The notes under the pieces were generated by a model that did not search any database, had not been told where the DNA came from, and saw only the letters and a program-made list of their open reading frames with translations. 64,000 nt of DNA, taken from NCBI GenBank assembly GCA_037974965.1, contig JBBPFI010000005.1, forward strand, positions 682,001 through 746,000, read 5' to 3'. Both the position numbers and the translations under genes were made by a program. Source of the DNA: Dacryopinax spathularia (taxonomy: Eukaryota > Basidiomycota > Dacrymycetes > Dacrymycetales > Dacrymycetaceae). Below, in pieces: positions 42,502 through 55,253 of the stretch (position 1 is its first letter; every line of letters begins with the position of its first letter).

Positions 42502-43558
42502 ATGCCTGCTCTCTCCTTTGTACCTACCTGGCTGCGTCCACATCTCACGTGGGTCGGCGAGCTGAAGGCGCTACGGACACGTCCTGTCACTATTGGCCAG
42601 GCTGTTCTGACGGGTTTGGGAGTGTACAGTGTCCTCTTCCTACTTCGAGACATGTATAACTACTACCTCCTCCGTACGCCGCTCCTTCTGCTAAGCAAGT
42701 ACAAGAGAATACCAGTGCTAACATGCGCGCAGTGCCAGTCGAAATGCGAGGCACGCTCTCCACCCAACCTCTCATCTACCTCATGTCCGGTATCCTCCGC
42801 TCATTCCGCTACCTCCGCGGGCTGGACGGCACGTCCACGCGCGGCATCCGGAAATACGTCGAGGCACACAAGGCGAAAGAACCATTATTGGGCAAAAGGT
42901 GGTTGAAGGACGAGGATGTGCCCGTGAGGAGAGGGCCGAGGGCGCAGATACTTGTGCAGGGAGCGCCGCATAGACAGGTGCCGCAGTTGCTTGATCCTGT
43001 GCTGGAGGAGGTGCGTCCTTTGCTTCCCTTTTCCTTCTTCCCTGCTCCTTCCACCCTCGCCGGCCTGCTGCCCCTCATTGATTGGCAAGTCGCGTACATA
43101 AGGACGCTTACTGACGGTTGACCCATCGACAGAAATTCAAGGCCAAATTCAAGGAATTCGCCGCCTCGCACGGACTCGCCAGCGGTCAATCCGTCATCGA
43201 GCCCAACGCACTCGCCCTCTGGCTCCCGCACCCCCCTCTCCTCCCCTCGGGCCAGCCAGCCCCGCACCCCGAATTCACCTCCGTCCCCTTCACGCACAAA
43301 GCCTCCCCGCGCGAATTCGCCCATATCCACGGGGGCGAGTCCTCCATGCACCTCTTTTTGTCCCCGCTGGACGCGGCGACGGTTATTGAGAGGGGATGGG
43401 CGGTGAGGTTCCCGTTTGCGGGCGGGTTGGGGGAGTGGGGGAGGGCGGAGGGGAGGGTGCTTGTTTATGCGCCTAGGGATGAGGGGGAGGTGGAGGTTGT
43501 TATGGGGTTCGTTAGGGCCGGGTGGGAGTATCTGACTGCTGTGTCGCCGGAGAAATGA
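42502..43558 (+). CDS. Luciferase-like domain (DUF5519-type) protein, complete
   Basis: Three exons, 42502-42673, 42733-43010 and 43133-43558, give 291 residues. A hydrophobic segment at about 35-58 (LGVYSVLFLLRDMYNYYLL) likely anchors it to a membrane. The C-terminal domain carries FAHIHGGESSMHLFLSPLD, VIERGWAVRF and VYAPRDEGEVEVV, the fungal luciferase-domain signature. Function is unknown and bioluminescence should not be inferred. The last 77 residues are nearly the same as those of the truncated gene at the left end of the window. It converges on the SET-deaminase gene with 228 bp between. Confidence 0.86.
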
Positions 43559-43786
43559 GCGAGGAGCGGCCGGTGTATTGGGAGTTATTGGAATGGTTGA
43601 AGGGGTCGTCGCCCACGTGAATATGTACGATGCTCTGTGTTCTCTCCGCTCCGTTGTCTGTATTTGATTGGCTGTACTGTTCATGTATATCGTTATTCCT
43701 TGCCTTCTTCGCTGGTGGAGCAACCCGACCAAGACACCCACAAGGAACTGGTATGATCCTCTTTGCGTCTGATATACTAACGAGCA

Positions 43787-45747
43787 TCATGCATCCAACC
43801 CCTCCTCAACCCCCTCAACCGCCAACCCACCCCCCCTCCACCTCCAAACCCCAAACCGATGATTAACCCCCCTCCCCACAACCCCCGTCCCAACGCTCCC
43901 CTCAGCCCCTCCGCACCCGCCCGTTCCCGACATCGGATGGATATAGAACACATCCTTCACCCGCGAGTGGACTAGGGCCATTGAGCACATTATGCACGGT
44001 TCGTGCGTCGTGAACAAGGTTAGGGATGTGAGGAGGTATGAAGCTCCATTCTTCGCCGTTGGGGTAGCTGATACAGTTGAGGGCGTGTCAGCGCGGGACG
44101 GGACCCGCGATGAGGAGGTTGTTGACTGTTGAGCTGGGCTGTCCTGGACTGCGCTAGGTTGTTCGAGGGCGGCGGCGGTGGGCACGGAGGATGACGTGCC
44201 ACCAGGACCAGAGGTCGACGAAGTGGAAGCGGCAACCCTGATATCTGCCACACCACGAATAGCAGCCATAACAGCATGCCTCAACGGATGTCCTTCTGAT
44301 TTCCTCCGATCCGTCCCAACAACCTCAATCTTCTCCTCCCCTTCCTCCTGCTCCTCGCCAGGAGTACTGCAGACATACGCCCCGATAGGCACTTCCCCTC
44401 TCTTACCCGCCTCTTTAGCAGCTTCTACAGCTCGTCGAAGGCCATGATAGACCCAGGCGACTTGGCGGCGTGTCCAGAGGCGGACGGAAGGGGGACGGGT
44501 GGGGGGTTCCACGGGCCAGAGGGGGTTCTTGAGGAGGAAGTCGGGTTGATCTTTTGGAGGATGTTTGGGTACGGGGAGAAGGTATGGTTCGGCTCCTTCT
44601 AGTGCTGGTGGGAGGGGCGGGGGTGCAGAAGGGGAGGAAGAGGGAGAAGAGGGAGAAGAGGAGGCGGGGGAGAGGAGGAGGATCGTTTTGTTAGAGGAGG
44701 TCTTTTTTATCCGCCGGAGATGGGCGAGGGAGGGGTGGTCGAGCTCTTGGTCTTTCATGTATCTGCGGTTATTGTTAGCGTGGGCGTAGGAGGAGGATGG
44801 AGGGAGAGGGACGGACTTGAGCAGACTGGAGATGAGGCGCGGGTCGGGGATGTCCACTACCCAGGCGTCCACTACCAGGCGTCAGCGGGGTTTGAGAGTG
44901 TGTGCAAGCGGGGGGGACGTACTAGTTTTGATACCTTCCGTCTCGTCCTCCTCCAGCTCTTCGAGCGACTTGATGCGTTTGAAAGGGAGTTGATCGGCGG
45001 GAATGACTTCGTCCGGGTCTCCCTTCATCCAGGGCTCTTCCTCTGCCCCAGTCATCGTACTCCCTCCTCCCTGTTCCTCGGCCATCGTACTCCCCTGGTG
45101 GACCTGAGACTCCTTGCCCCTTACACTCTCCTCCAGCTGTCCTTCGCCCCTGGTAGTCCCCTGAACCTCGTCCAACTCCAGCCCTCCCAAGCCGCCCCAC
45201 TCCCCATCCTCTTCCTCCTCGCTCTCCGGCTGCGGTACGTCGCCCACCACCGGAAACCAGAGCCTAGCGGGGTCGCCATAAGATATGCACAGTTCCTCTC
45301 CCGCCTGTATGTCCCGCGTGGTGGTATACTCGATCGTCTGCTGCTGTACATTCCGGAAGAAGGAGACGTTCGGCCGGCTGGAGTGGTTGAATATCGACCC
45401 TACCCTCCACATCAGCCCCCAGCAGCCCAGTAGGCAGAAGAAGAGAGAGACGCACCCAGCCCTAATGCCAGAGCCAAGCTGGGCCTAGACTCCCCAGGCA
45501 CATGCCACACGAACGTATAGTGATCTAGCACCGTGTGCCGGGCGTGGGAGTCCCATTCCTCAGGTGTGAAGAGCAGGACAGGGGAAATTTCGATGAGCGT
45601 GCGAGCTGGGATGGGGCGGCTGGAGAAGACGCAGCGGTCTTTATTGGGGAGGGGGCGGATTATGAGGCCGTGGATGTTGAGTGTTTTGACTGTGTTGTTT
45701 GAGTCGGAAGTGGTTGGGTCTGAAGTGGGGGAGTGGGGAGGATCCAT
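43787..45747 (-). CDS. Fusion of a Set7-like SET domain with a Tad3-type tRNA adenosine deaminase subunit
   Basis: Four exons on the minus strand: 45456-45747, 44923-45399, 44817-44871, 43787-44762; 599 residues. The first about 140 residues are a compact SET domain: IPARTLIEISPVLLF, HTVLDHYTFVW, LALALGLGSIFNHS, then EELCISYGD, as in fission yeast Set7. From about 250 on the protein is Tad3/ADAT3-like: AWVVDIPDP, HPSLAHLRRI, HPLRHAVM (437-439 HAV, Val where the catalytic subunit has Glu) and THEPCIMCSMALVHSRV with Cys531 and Cys534, then NHRF. Tad3 pairs with Tad2 to make inosine-34 in tRNA. No stop or plausible terminator separates the two halves. An internal start for the deaminase alone (for example in MAEEQGG or MKGDPDE) cannot be excluded. 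Confidence 0.85.
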
Positions 45748-46104
45748 GCATCGTGAAGCAGCAAAAGGGGAAATAAGATAGCAGCCAATAAAAGTCAAGC
45801 AGATGGCGCAAGAGCAAGATGGCAGAATAGTAGCGTATTACCCAATTATCACGAAACCGCCTGCCAATCCAGCCCGCTGAACGCGGAAGGCTTGCTCAAC
45901 GTCGTCTTCCTGCTCGATGCCGTCAAATTCGCTCTCCTCGTCGTCCATCAGGGTCCAGTCAACGTCACGTCCAACGCGCCAAGCGGAATCAGAATCAAGC
46001 GTTGCCTCCGCCTTTGAGCCCTTGTCCTCATCTGACGCCCGCCACTCATCGGTCCAGTTCACTACAACAACTAACACGGCGTCGACCACACCGACTCACA
46101 ACGA

Positions 46105-46107
46105 CTC

Positions 46108-46136
<29 letters not shown>
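46105..46136. repeat. CGA trinucleotide microsatellite upstream of the Mlp1/TPR-like gene
   Basis: About nine tandem ACG/CGA units in the probable 5' leader, 65 bp before the start codon at 46199. Confidence 0.85.
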
Positions 46137-46138
<2 letters not shown>

Positions 46139-46198
46139 ACCGAGGGGCCATACTAACCATCAATAACCTCTCGAGTACCCCGCTAAAAGGGGAGAAGG

Positions 46199-49100
46199 AT
46201 GGTGTCCACAAGGCGGAAATCGCGCCAGTCGGCAGCAGCGGCTGCAGCGGCGTCCCAGCCCTCAGAGGCGGAGACGGTCGAGGCACCCGCTTCTGCTTCT
46301 CAAGAACAAGAGCAGCCGCACTCGCAACCCACCTCAGCGCCTACTGCACCGCCCATGGAGCCCATACCAGAACAGCAAGAGAACCCAGCCGAACCAGAAC
46401 CCGCTCTTCAATCATCAGCCTCAGTACCACCACCACCCCCGCCACCCGCCGCAGCGGAGCAAACAGCGCCGCTCGAAATACCCATACCGGACGACCTTGT
46501 CAACTCTCTGCAACCGCTTTTCCCGGCTGAAGACCTCGTACACCCTTCGACAGAGCTTATACTTGCTCTTTACCGCCGGCTAGCAGAGAGCAGCACCCAA
46601 TCTGGGACTACCGAAGCGCTCGAGACCCGTATTTATGAGCTTGAAGAAGCTCAACGCGCCGCCGAAGCTGCAGGTCAAGAAAAGGACACTACCATCCGCG
46701 AGCTCACCCAGGCCAAAGAAGCTGCTGACACCGCCCTGCAACAACGGGAAGCTACTATCGCGCAGCATCTCGAACAGATCACCTCCTTGCAGCAACAAAG
46801 CGCCTCCGCCTCTGCCGCCGCCCACCAAGCGCAAGAGCGGGCCTCCCGACTCGGTACGTTCCTCCCTCCCTTGTCTTCCCCTTCGAACGTGTGCTGATCT
46901 TGAGAGCACAGAGTCGGAGAAAACGGCCTTCGCAACTCAGCTGGACGAGGCGCAGAAGACGCTCGCTGATACGCAGTATGACGTCTCCGCTCTCAGGGCA
47001 GAGATCGAGGAACTTCAGGCTGCCAAACAAGCCCTGCAAGAGTCCAACGAACGCCTCACACAGGAAACTCAATCTCAACAAGGTCGGCCCTATCCCTTCA
47101 TTTCATCGTCTTTTCCTAGCTGACTTGGGTGAAACCAGCTACCATCACCGACCTCCAAAAGACGCTCGAGGAGACCAACTCAGCCCTCGACCAGGCCAAC
47201 ACCGCCCTAGCAGAAAAAGACGCCTCCCTCACCCAATCAATCGACGAGCTCCGCGCGACGCTGAGCGAAAAAGAAGCAGCCCTAGCAACCTCGCAAGCTA
47301 ACGAGGGCATCCAGTCTGCCCGGATTCAGGGATTGGAGTCCGAAGTTGAGGTGCTGAGGGGTGAGGTAGTGGCTTTGAAGGAGGAAGGGGCGAAGCAAGC
47401 CGAGGAGCTGAGTCAAGCCAAGAGTGAACTGGTACGTCCCCCCCTCTCTACTCTGTGCGTGGAGACTCGTCTGAGGCCGGGGGTAGGAATCCAAGCTGGC
47501 TGCTTTGGGTACTTTGGAGGCAGAGAAGGCCGCCCTGCTCGAGAGGGCGCAGCAGGCGGAAGAGCTGGTAACCAAGCTTGGTCAGCCCACTTTCCCTCTC
47601 TGCCTCCGAAGCGCAATATGACTTACGCCAACATCCGCAGAATCGGAGATCTCGAGACTTACTACTGAGATCGAGGACGTTAAGCGTGCCGCTGCTGAGA
47701 ACGATCTAAGGAAGGTCATTGCCGACTTGGAAGATGATAAGCGCAGGATGCAGACGACTATGGAGCGGTTGACAGAAGAGAACGAGTATCAGAAATGTGC
47801 GTCCCTCCCCCTCCCCTTTCAACCTTCCTTCAATCCGTCCTACTTGCGGATCCTGACCTCCTGTTTCCACTAGCGTCGAACACGACCCTCCAGACCCATT
47901 TGCGCGAAGTGAACACCAGCCTGATCGAGAAGGAGTCTATGCTCGCCACTGCCCAAGCGAGGGAAGGCATCCAGCGGGCAAAGAACCAAGCGCTTGAAGA
48001 GGAGATCCAGCTTGTGAGGCGCGAGGTCTCGGGGCTGAGGGAAGAAGCTGCGCAGAGGATGGATCAGTGGAGTCGGATGAAGCGCGAGCTTGTACGTCCC
48101 CGCTCTGCCTTCCCCTCTTCATCATTATCTCCCGGGGAGAGTGACTGATATGCTTGGTTGTGTTGTTCAGGACTCGAAACAAGCCAAAACGGAAGAAGAG
48201 AACGGCCGCCTTTCTGCCCAGCTCGCCCAGCTTCAGACGAGTTATACCCAGCTCCGCGCGTCACACGACTCTCTCACCTCGACGCACCACAAGTCCCTCC
48301 TTGACTTTGCTGAGCTCAAAGCGACGTACGAGTCCCTTCAACTCCAATATCAGAGCTCGATGTCGCACTGGGACTCGATGCGTAAAGCGCTTGACCGCCG
48401 AGCTGAGGAGCTGAGGGACGTAGTGGCGAATATGGAAGCGGAATGGGATAGGGAGCGTGATCAATGGCGCGAGAAGGTCGAGCAAGCCGAAGCCGAAGCT
48501 GCCAAGGATCGGGAAGCGCTGGCGGTCGCGCAGTCTAGGATCCAGCAACTCGAAGACGCGCTTGACGAGATCGGCGGCCCTGACCCTCAAGAGGGCCAGA
48601 GCGTACTAAGTCAATCTGCGCTCCTCGCCATCCGGGCGAAGAAGTCCGGAAGGACGTTCAGCGAGATATACACCGCGCTTATCAAGACTGAGGAGAGGCT
48701 ACGAAGGGAAAAAGAGGAGAATGAGGCGCTTAAAGCGGCTTTTGACTCGGTTGTTAACCAGTTGGCTGAGAAGGTGCGCCCTGCGCCCCTGCGCCCTTCA
48801 TTTTGCTGGGTTGTTGGCACGTGCTGATTGGGATGATCGTATTGTGTAGCAACCGGAGATCCAGCAGCGGGTGGCCAACTACGACAAGCTTGAGGCGCAG
48901 CTGCTGGACCTGACGCAGCGGCTCACGGCTGCCCTGGCGGCGCAGGACGAGAGCGCCGAAGCACTCCGTCGCGCAAAAGCGATGGCAGAAGAAGACAAGG
49001 AGACCATCACTGGTCTCCGGTCGTCCGTTGCCGACCTCAGCCGGCAAGTCCGAGCGTTGCTCCGCGAAGTTGCAATCCGCGATGACCCTCTTCTCGCGAA

Positions 49101-52100
49101 CGAGCGCCACCCGGAGTTCGAGGATGGCTGGCCTGAAGACCGACCCGCCGACGAAGGCGCCGAGACGGCGGACGATATCGTCAATTCCGCCGTAGTGTTC
49201 AAGGACCTTCGCCAGCTACAAGAGCGGAACGTCCTCCTCTTACGCATGATCCGCCGTTTGGGGCAGAAGTTGGAGCAGGAAGAAGATAACTGGGAAGATC
49301 AGGAGAAGGAAGCGTTGAGGGAGGCGGAGGACGCGATCATAGCCTTGCAGGAGCAGGTGGAGCGGAAGAACGTGTTGATCGAGAGTCTGAAATCGGAGTC
49401 GGAGAGATGGAGGCAGATGGCGAGCCGGCCAACGCATGGCGAGTCTCTTTGGGAGTCGCAGCTCGGCTTGGGGCAGTCTCAGTTACGGGAGAGCGCGCTG
49501 GGTGGTTCCCATATGAATGCTTCGCAGCGCCCGGCTGAGGAGGAGGAGCTGAGGCGGGAGGAGGAGAAACGCTGGAGGGAGGATGTTTCGAAGCAGATGA
49601 ACGCATTGCGGGAGGAGAATAGCCGGCTGCTGAAGGAGCACAGTACCGCTGCAGTCGAGCTGGCCCGCGCGAAAGCTCAAGTGGAGATTATGTATGGTAA
49701 GCGTCCACAATCGCGTTTTCTCTGCCGACCCAGATGCTGATTGTGATGATTCAGATCGCCTACGAAGTGCGGAGGATGACATGAAGCGAAAGCGGGCCGA
49801 AAATGAGGAGCTGGCAAAGCGGGCGTCATCCCTGCAGACCTCGTATACGCAGCTGGAAGTCCATTTCAGACACCTGACTGGAGAGCACGAGAAGCTTGAG
49901 AGCCGGATGAGCGCTATGAACAACGAGCTCTACATCTTGCGGGCTGAAAAGGAGAACTGGAAGGTACGGTGTCAGACTTTACTGAGGAGAACATGTGACT
50001 CATAAGGCTTCTAGCGATACGAAGCCAACCTCCAGAAGCAGATCGACGATCTTGCCAAGGAGAAGGTGGAACTCACCGTTACGCTACGAGAAATGCAGTC
50101 AACGTTCTCTGGCCTGCAAGTCAACCATGAGACCGTCGACCGTCTCAGGGCAGAGCTCGCCGAGGCAGAAGAACGCATCGAGGAGCTGCAGTCGACACTC
50201 GACACCGAGAGGGAACGGTTCTCCTCAATGCAGAATGAGCACGAAGAAAACATGAGGGCGCTGCAGAACAATATGGATGCCTCGGTCAAGGAACTCCAGG
50301 AAGCTAAGGAAAAGGCTGAACAGAACGTTGAGGCTCTGCAGGCTGAACGCGATAACCTGCAAAGCGAACTTGGTCAGGCTCGAGAGGAGATCGAGTCTCT
50401 CAATAAGAAGCGCGAGGAGTCTTCTTTGGAGATCGACCGTCTGGATGAAGAGGTTGACGCCTTGAAATATGACAAGGGCCAAGCCGAGGAGCAGGTCGAG
50501 ACCCTAACTCGCGAGCTTGACAGTGAACGGGCTAAGGTGTCCTCACTGGAAACTTCTATCACAGAACTTCAAAGCAGAGTTGGTGTCCTGGTGCGTACCT
50601 GCATCCCCATATATGCTCTCATGCTCACGCGAAATGCTCCCAGGACGCGACCATTCAAGAGCGCGATCGCCTCCAAGCCGAGCTTGCATCCACGAAGGCT
50701 GCCAGCGAGGCTAGTGCGAACGCGTCCGCTGCGAGCACCGAGCAAGTAACAGCTCTGACTGCAGAAAGGGATGAATTGAAGAAACAGCTGCAAGGCGTAC
50801 AGGCTCGCGTGTCGCGCCTCGCCACTGAAAGTGTGAGTACTCCGTCGCTATTGAGTCATATCTCATCTGATGGCCTCCGTAGCTCAAGATGAAGACTGAG
50901 CTGGCTAAGAAAGAGGGCGAACTTGCGGCTCTGAAGGCCGAGAGCGTCGCAGCTTCCTCTACGCCCGCTGCGACCAACGGTGAAGCTGCCAGTGCGGGGG
51001 TGACTCCTGCGAACGACGAGGCAGCTGCAGCTGTATCTGCAGAGCGTGACGAGTTGAAGAAGCAAGTAGAGGGATTACAAGCGCGCATATCGCGCCTTGT
51101 TACTGACAGCGTAAGTCATGTTTGGCTTCAGTTGAATGTTGATCTGACAGCTCCGTCAGCTAAAGATGAAGACCGATCTCGCGAAGAAAGATGCAGAGCT
51201 CAAGGCAGCACAAGCCCGCATTTCTGCATTGGAGGCCCAAGCTGCTAGTGCCACCGTGGCACCGGAAGCCGCCGTACCCGCGAAGTCGGAAAGCGCCGAT
51301 ACCGCTGCTGCCGGGGCGGAAGTCCAAAAGGCTCTCGACGATGCACTGGCTCAAATCGAGGAGCTCAAGTCTCAGCTGGCGGCGGGGGCGAGTACGAACG
51401 CAGAACCTTCATCGGATGTTGAGGCGATCAAATCTCAACATGCTGAGGAGCTTGCTAAGCTTCAAGCGGAACTCGAGGAAACTAAAGCTTCCATCAAGAA
51501 AACTGTTGATGAAGCTGTTAAAGCTGCCATCAACAAAGAACGTTCGGAGCAGGTCGCCAGGGTCCACACCATCATCAATACGAATGTCGAGAAACGAGTC
51601 AAGAAGGAGGTGGAAGCTGCACGTGCTGCTGCGCTCGAGGAAGCAGCTTCGTCTCATGCCGCCGAGCTTCAAGAGCTGAAGTCCAAACTCGAGTCGGTGG
51701 AGCGAGAATCCAACTCCCGTCAAGAGCTGAACTCGAAGGCAAACAAGACGTGGAAAGACAGCGTCGCCAACCTTCGCAAGCATCTCGTCACTTGCCACGA
51801 GCTCCTCGTCCAGAATGGCATACCCATCCCACCTGAAATTGAGAAGGAAGTGCAGCGTGGCCTTGCACAAGCACGAAGAAACGAGGCAGGCGCACAGAAT
51901 GGTGCTGTTCCCGCGATTCCCACCGCGCCAGCCGTCATACCCGGGGCGACCCTCGTAACTCCTCAAGCGCAAATACCTCTTGGTCTACCAGCGCGCCCCA
52001 CGATTGTACCCCCAACTTCTGCAGTGGTACCTGGCACCGATGGGCAGCAACCCACCCCGACGGTCGGTCGCTTCGCTCGCCCACCCCGTCAACCTGGTGC

Positions 52101-52371
52101 TGGAGGTGCCTTCGCTGCGGCCCTCGCTGCGGCTGCGCAAAATACCCCCGCCAGCACAGCACAGCCAGTCCAAATCGTTGCTCCCAATGGACCCGCGCAG
52201 GGTCAGAAACGAGGACGTGAGGGTGAAGAGACCATGCAGCCTGCCCAGCCGCAGGCACAGGGAGGAGCACCACCGGGGCCAAAACGACAGCGGCTCATCC
52301 GAAATCGACAGCAGCAACAACCGCAGACTCAAGTCACGCAACCCCAACAGCAACCTCCTACCGCCCCGTAG
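46199..52371 (+). CDS. Mlp1/TPR-like nuclear-basket coiled-coil protein
   Basis: Thirteen exons: 46199-46853, 46912-47082, 47139-47431, 47496-47580, 47641-47796, 47874-48091, 48171-48773, 48850-49696, 49755-49963, 50015-50590, 50644-50832, 50883-51110, 51160-52371; 1,813 residues. After a Pro/Ala-rich N-terminus (PPPPPPP at about 80) nearly the whole length is heptad coiled coil. The C-terminal region WKDSVANLRKHLVTCHELL followed by a Pro/Gln-rich, basic tail with KRGREGEE and PKRQRLIRNRQQ (likely nuclear signals) fits the Mlp1/TPR family, which forms the nuclear basket and guides mRNA export. Exons 11-12 and 12-13 carry a repeated block (AERDELKKQ...RLATES-LKMKTELAKK). Exon 4 uses a GTCAGC donor. 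Other long coiled-coil proteins are the main alternative. Confidence 0.82.
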
Positions 52372-52728
52372 TTCTGTGGCTCGTCTGGTGTCGAGGAAAT
52401 AGCGCCGCCAGCAGCACGATCTCTTTCGGACACGCTTTTCGTGTATTCTGTTGTGTGCAATTGTATCATAGTCGCAGCATCATAGTGTAAAATCAGCATC
52501 TGCCGAACACTGTCGGCTAATTCCCCTCTGTATCTGCCAGCCAGCCTTATGTCCCGCCCGCGTAAAGTAAGGATTTTGGACAGAGCCGTCTTCCTCTTCG
52601 TTCGAGTATGAGAGGCGGTCTTGCGCTGCGCCGCTCTCGACGTACCGGCGACAAAAAGTGTATAATATGGGCAGTACCGAGTTCAGATATGATATCGTAC
52701 AAGCAGTCACGAGATACAGCGCCTTGCA

Positions 52729-54598
52729 TCAACGACGCGTAAACTTGAGTGGGAACCTCTTATGACCAAAGCCGATCGTTCCTTCCACGTTATCTTTCCA
52801 AATCTCATGCCAGTCATGCAACGACTGACCAGGTTTCAGCACCGGCTCGATCTTCCAGTCCCTCAGCATCAGCGCCAACACCGCCGTAGACTCGACGACA
52901 GCAAACCGCTTCCCAATGCATACCCTAGGACCATAGGAGAAGGTGAGCAGAGGTTCTGTAGACGGGTCTAGCCAGCGTTCAGGCTTGTAGGAGTATGGCT
53001 CGGGACAGATCCGGGGATTGTAGGCGACCCCAGCAAAGTCTATGCCGATGGTCTTCTTCTTATGGACAGGGAAGGGCACGGTTTCGCCGGATTTGGAGGG
53101 AACTTGGAGGACCGTATCCTCCGTGCAGATGCGCATGATCATCAGTGCGCTTGCTGGAGGGGAGTTAGATGGATTTCAGTTGTAAAACGGCTACAGGCGC
53201 ACGGTACATCCGCAATCCTTCCATGAAGCAGCCCTGCGTGAATGGCAGCTTCTCGAAGTCGTCGTATGTCTGCCGGAGGTCAGTGTAAGCCTGAACAAAT
53301 CGGCTTGACGAAACATACCGGGTCTTTCCCGTCCTTGACGACCGACTTGATCTCCTGGTATGTCCTTTCCTGCTGGTCCGGATTGCACGCCAGCTCACCA
53401 AGCGTCGCAGCGAGAGCCTTGCTCGTCGTTTCTGCTCACCCCGTCGGATTTCGCACCCATGCGACTCGCAAAGGACTAACCGTGGCCAGCCAACAGCAGC
53501 AAGAACACGTTACTGACGAGCTCCTGATCTGTCAAAGCGCCTTTGCTGCCTTTCTCGAGCTCGTTGGCAGCGAGCAGAAGGCTGAAGACGTCTCGCCTCT
53601 GGTCTTCCTTGGTGAACCCCTCTGCGCGACGCTTGTCAATGATACCCTGGAGGATTTTCTGCAGGATCATGCTGGCCTCTGACAGGCGACGCAGCCTATG
53701 TCATCAAGTCAGCGGGAGCTGCGTTGGGTAGAGGCAGAACTCACGGCCGAATGGGAAGGCGGTACATCCAATGTGGCAGGAAAGAGAGAATGAGCACCGA
53801 TCTGCTCGTTACATCGAAGCACTCTGGCAGAGTCATTCCGTTGACGCGTTCTCCGAGATCCTCATTCCAGGCAAGGTCGATTCCAAAGCCGCATTTGGCG
53901 ATAAGAAAGAGGGCGAACTGCGCATCCCGGTCAGACCAACGCCAGCCTAGGGTGACATCGTACGCACCTTTGAAGTGATCGCCGTCACGTCAGGCATGAT
54001 GAACTCCTTCTCCTTCTCCCATTTCTCGGCCGCCATGCAATCGTAATACGTCTCCACTGTCTCGCTCCATACAGACGGGTATAGCCGGCTGTTAAACCCC
54101 GGCGCAACAGCCTTCCGATGCCTAGGCCACTCATCCCGCATCGTGGCAAAGACGTTCGGCCCGAAAGGACCCAAGCTATTCACACTTTCGCGGATCTTCT
54201 CCCAGGGAGCTTTGTTGCTCAGGACTTGCTTGACTACTTCGGGGGAGTTGGTGTAGAGTGCGTGCTGCCCAAAGAGAAGTCCCATCGCACTGGCCATTTC
54301 GATTGGAGAGTCAGCGTAGAGGGTGTCCTTGCAGTGCCATGTGAGGGACATGCCGGGGTTGTACTTGTTGCTGGGCAGGATCGTGCCAGGGAAGGAGAAC
54401 GGCGAGGCAATATACACCTTTCCAGGAACATAATTGATCTCCTGTACGAGCTGCTCAGTACTTTCATCATATCTCTCGTGACCCGCATGAACATACGCGA
54501 CGCCCTTTGAAGTAAGCAACAGTCCGCTCTATGAGACACAGAACCAGAGCAGCGATTGCGAGTGCGGGCCAAGAGAGAGCAAACGGCAGAAATGGCAT
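52729..54598 (-). CDS. Cytochrome P450 monooxygenase
   Basis: Seven exons on the minus strand: 54497-54598, 53968-54450, 53745-53917, 53481-53695, 53319-53431, 53203-53269, 52729-53153; 525 residues. The N-terminus MPFLPFALSWPALAIAALVL is a membrane anchor for the ER. The oxygen-binding I-helix motif AGHETT is rebuilt across a splice; the ExxR motif is EGLR, then PERW, and the haem-binding loop is FSYGPRVCIGKRFA with the Cys ligand near residue 463. All introns but one are 46-50 bp. The substrate and CYP family cannot be named from sequence alone. It ends about 360 bp after the Mlp1/TPR-like gene in a tail-to-tail arrangement. Confidence 0.92.
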
Positions 54599-54942
54599 GT
54601 TAGCTGCAGATAGTCAAGAGATAGGCTATGATAGCCGTCGTGTTCCAACAAGGGCAATCGGATCGTCCGCTGAGGAGGGCCCCAACGCCAGAACATACTT
54701 CTCAGCAGAAAGTTGGGCCTGCGCATTCCTTAAGGTGACCGATCGCGCAGCCCGGGGGACTCTTCCGGTCCATCATTAACCGAGGGAGCGTCAGGGTCGG
54801 TCGGAATGGAAATTGGACCATGATATGAGACATCCACAGCCGCTGAATACGGCGCTGCGGCTCAGTAGTACTGCGGAGACCGTCAAGGAGCAATGAAGTG
54901 GGGGACACGCGATTATGATCTGGAATCAATTCTTGTCTGGCC

Positions 54943-55086
54943 ATTCTACTTTGCGGCCTCCCAGATTCTGTTCCTCGAGAAGTTGCTCGCTGCACGTGGC
55001 CAGCCGTTCCAGACGGCGGCCATCTCTGACTGGCGCCGTGCGCACATGCCCCACCTTACCGACATCTTCGAGGTCAACAGTGTCCA
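54943..55086 (+). pseudogene. Inverted copy of one exon of the neighbouring phospholipase C-family gene
   Basis: The plus strand reads SQILFLEKLLAARGQPFQT, then AAISDWRRAHMPHLTDIFE, close to the exon at 55926-56050 of the minus-strand gene (SQILFLEKWLAARGQPFKT, AAISDWRRAHMSDLTGMF). The match begins just inside the exon's acceptor and has no start, stop or other exons around it. It is an isolated inverted fragment 1 kb from its source. Confidence 0.85.
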
Positions 55087-55253
55087 TACCTTCCGAATTT
55101 GTGGTGGATTGACGGCCGAAGCCGGTTGCCGTGACGTTATCTGCCTTCTGCAGCTGGGTATATTGGTTCAAACGATCTATTGTCGAGCCAACTTGTGCCT
55201 ATAGAACTGAACTAATGTCATGGCCAGGCTGTTTTAGCGACATACTACTCTTC

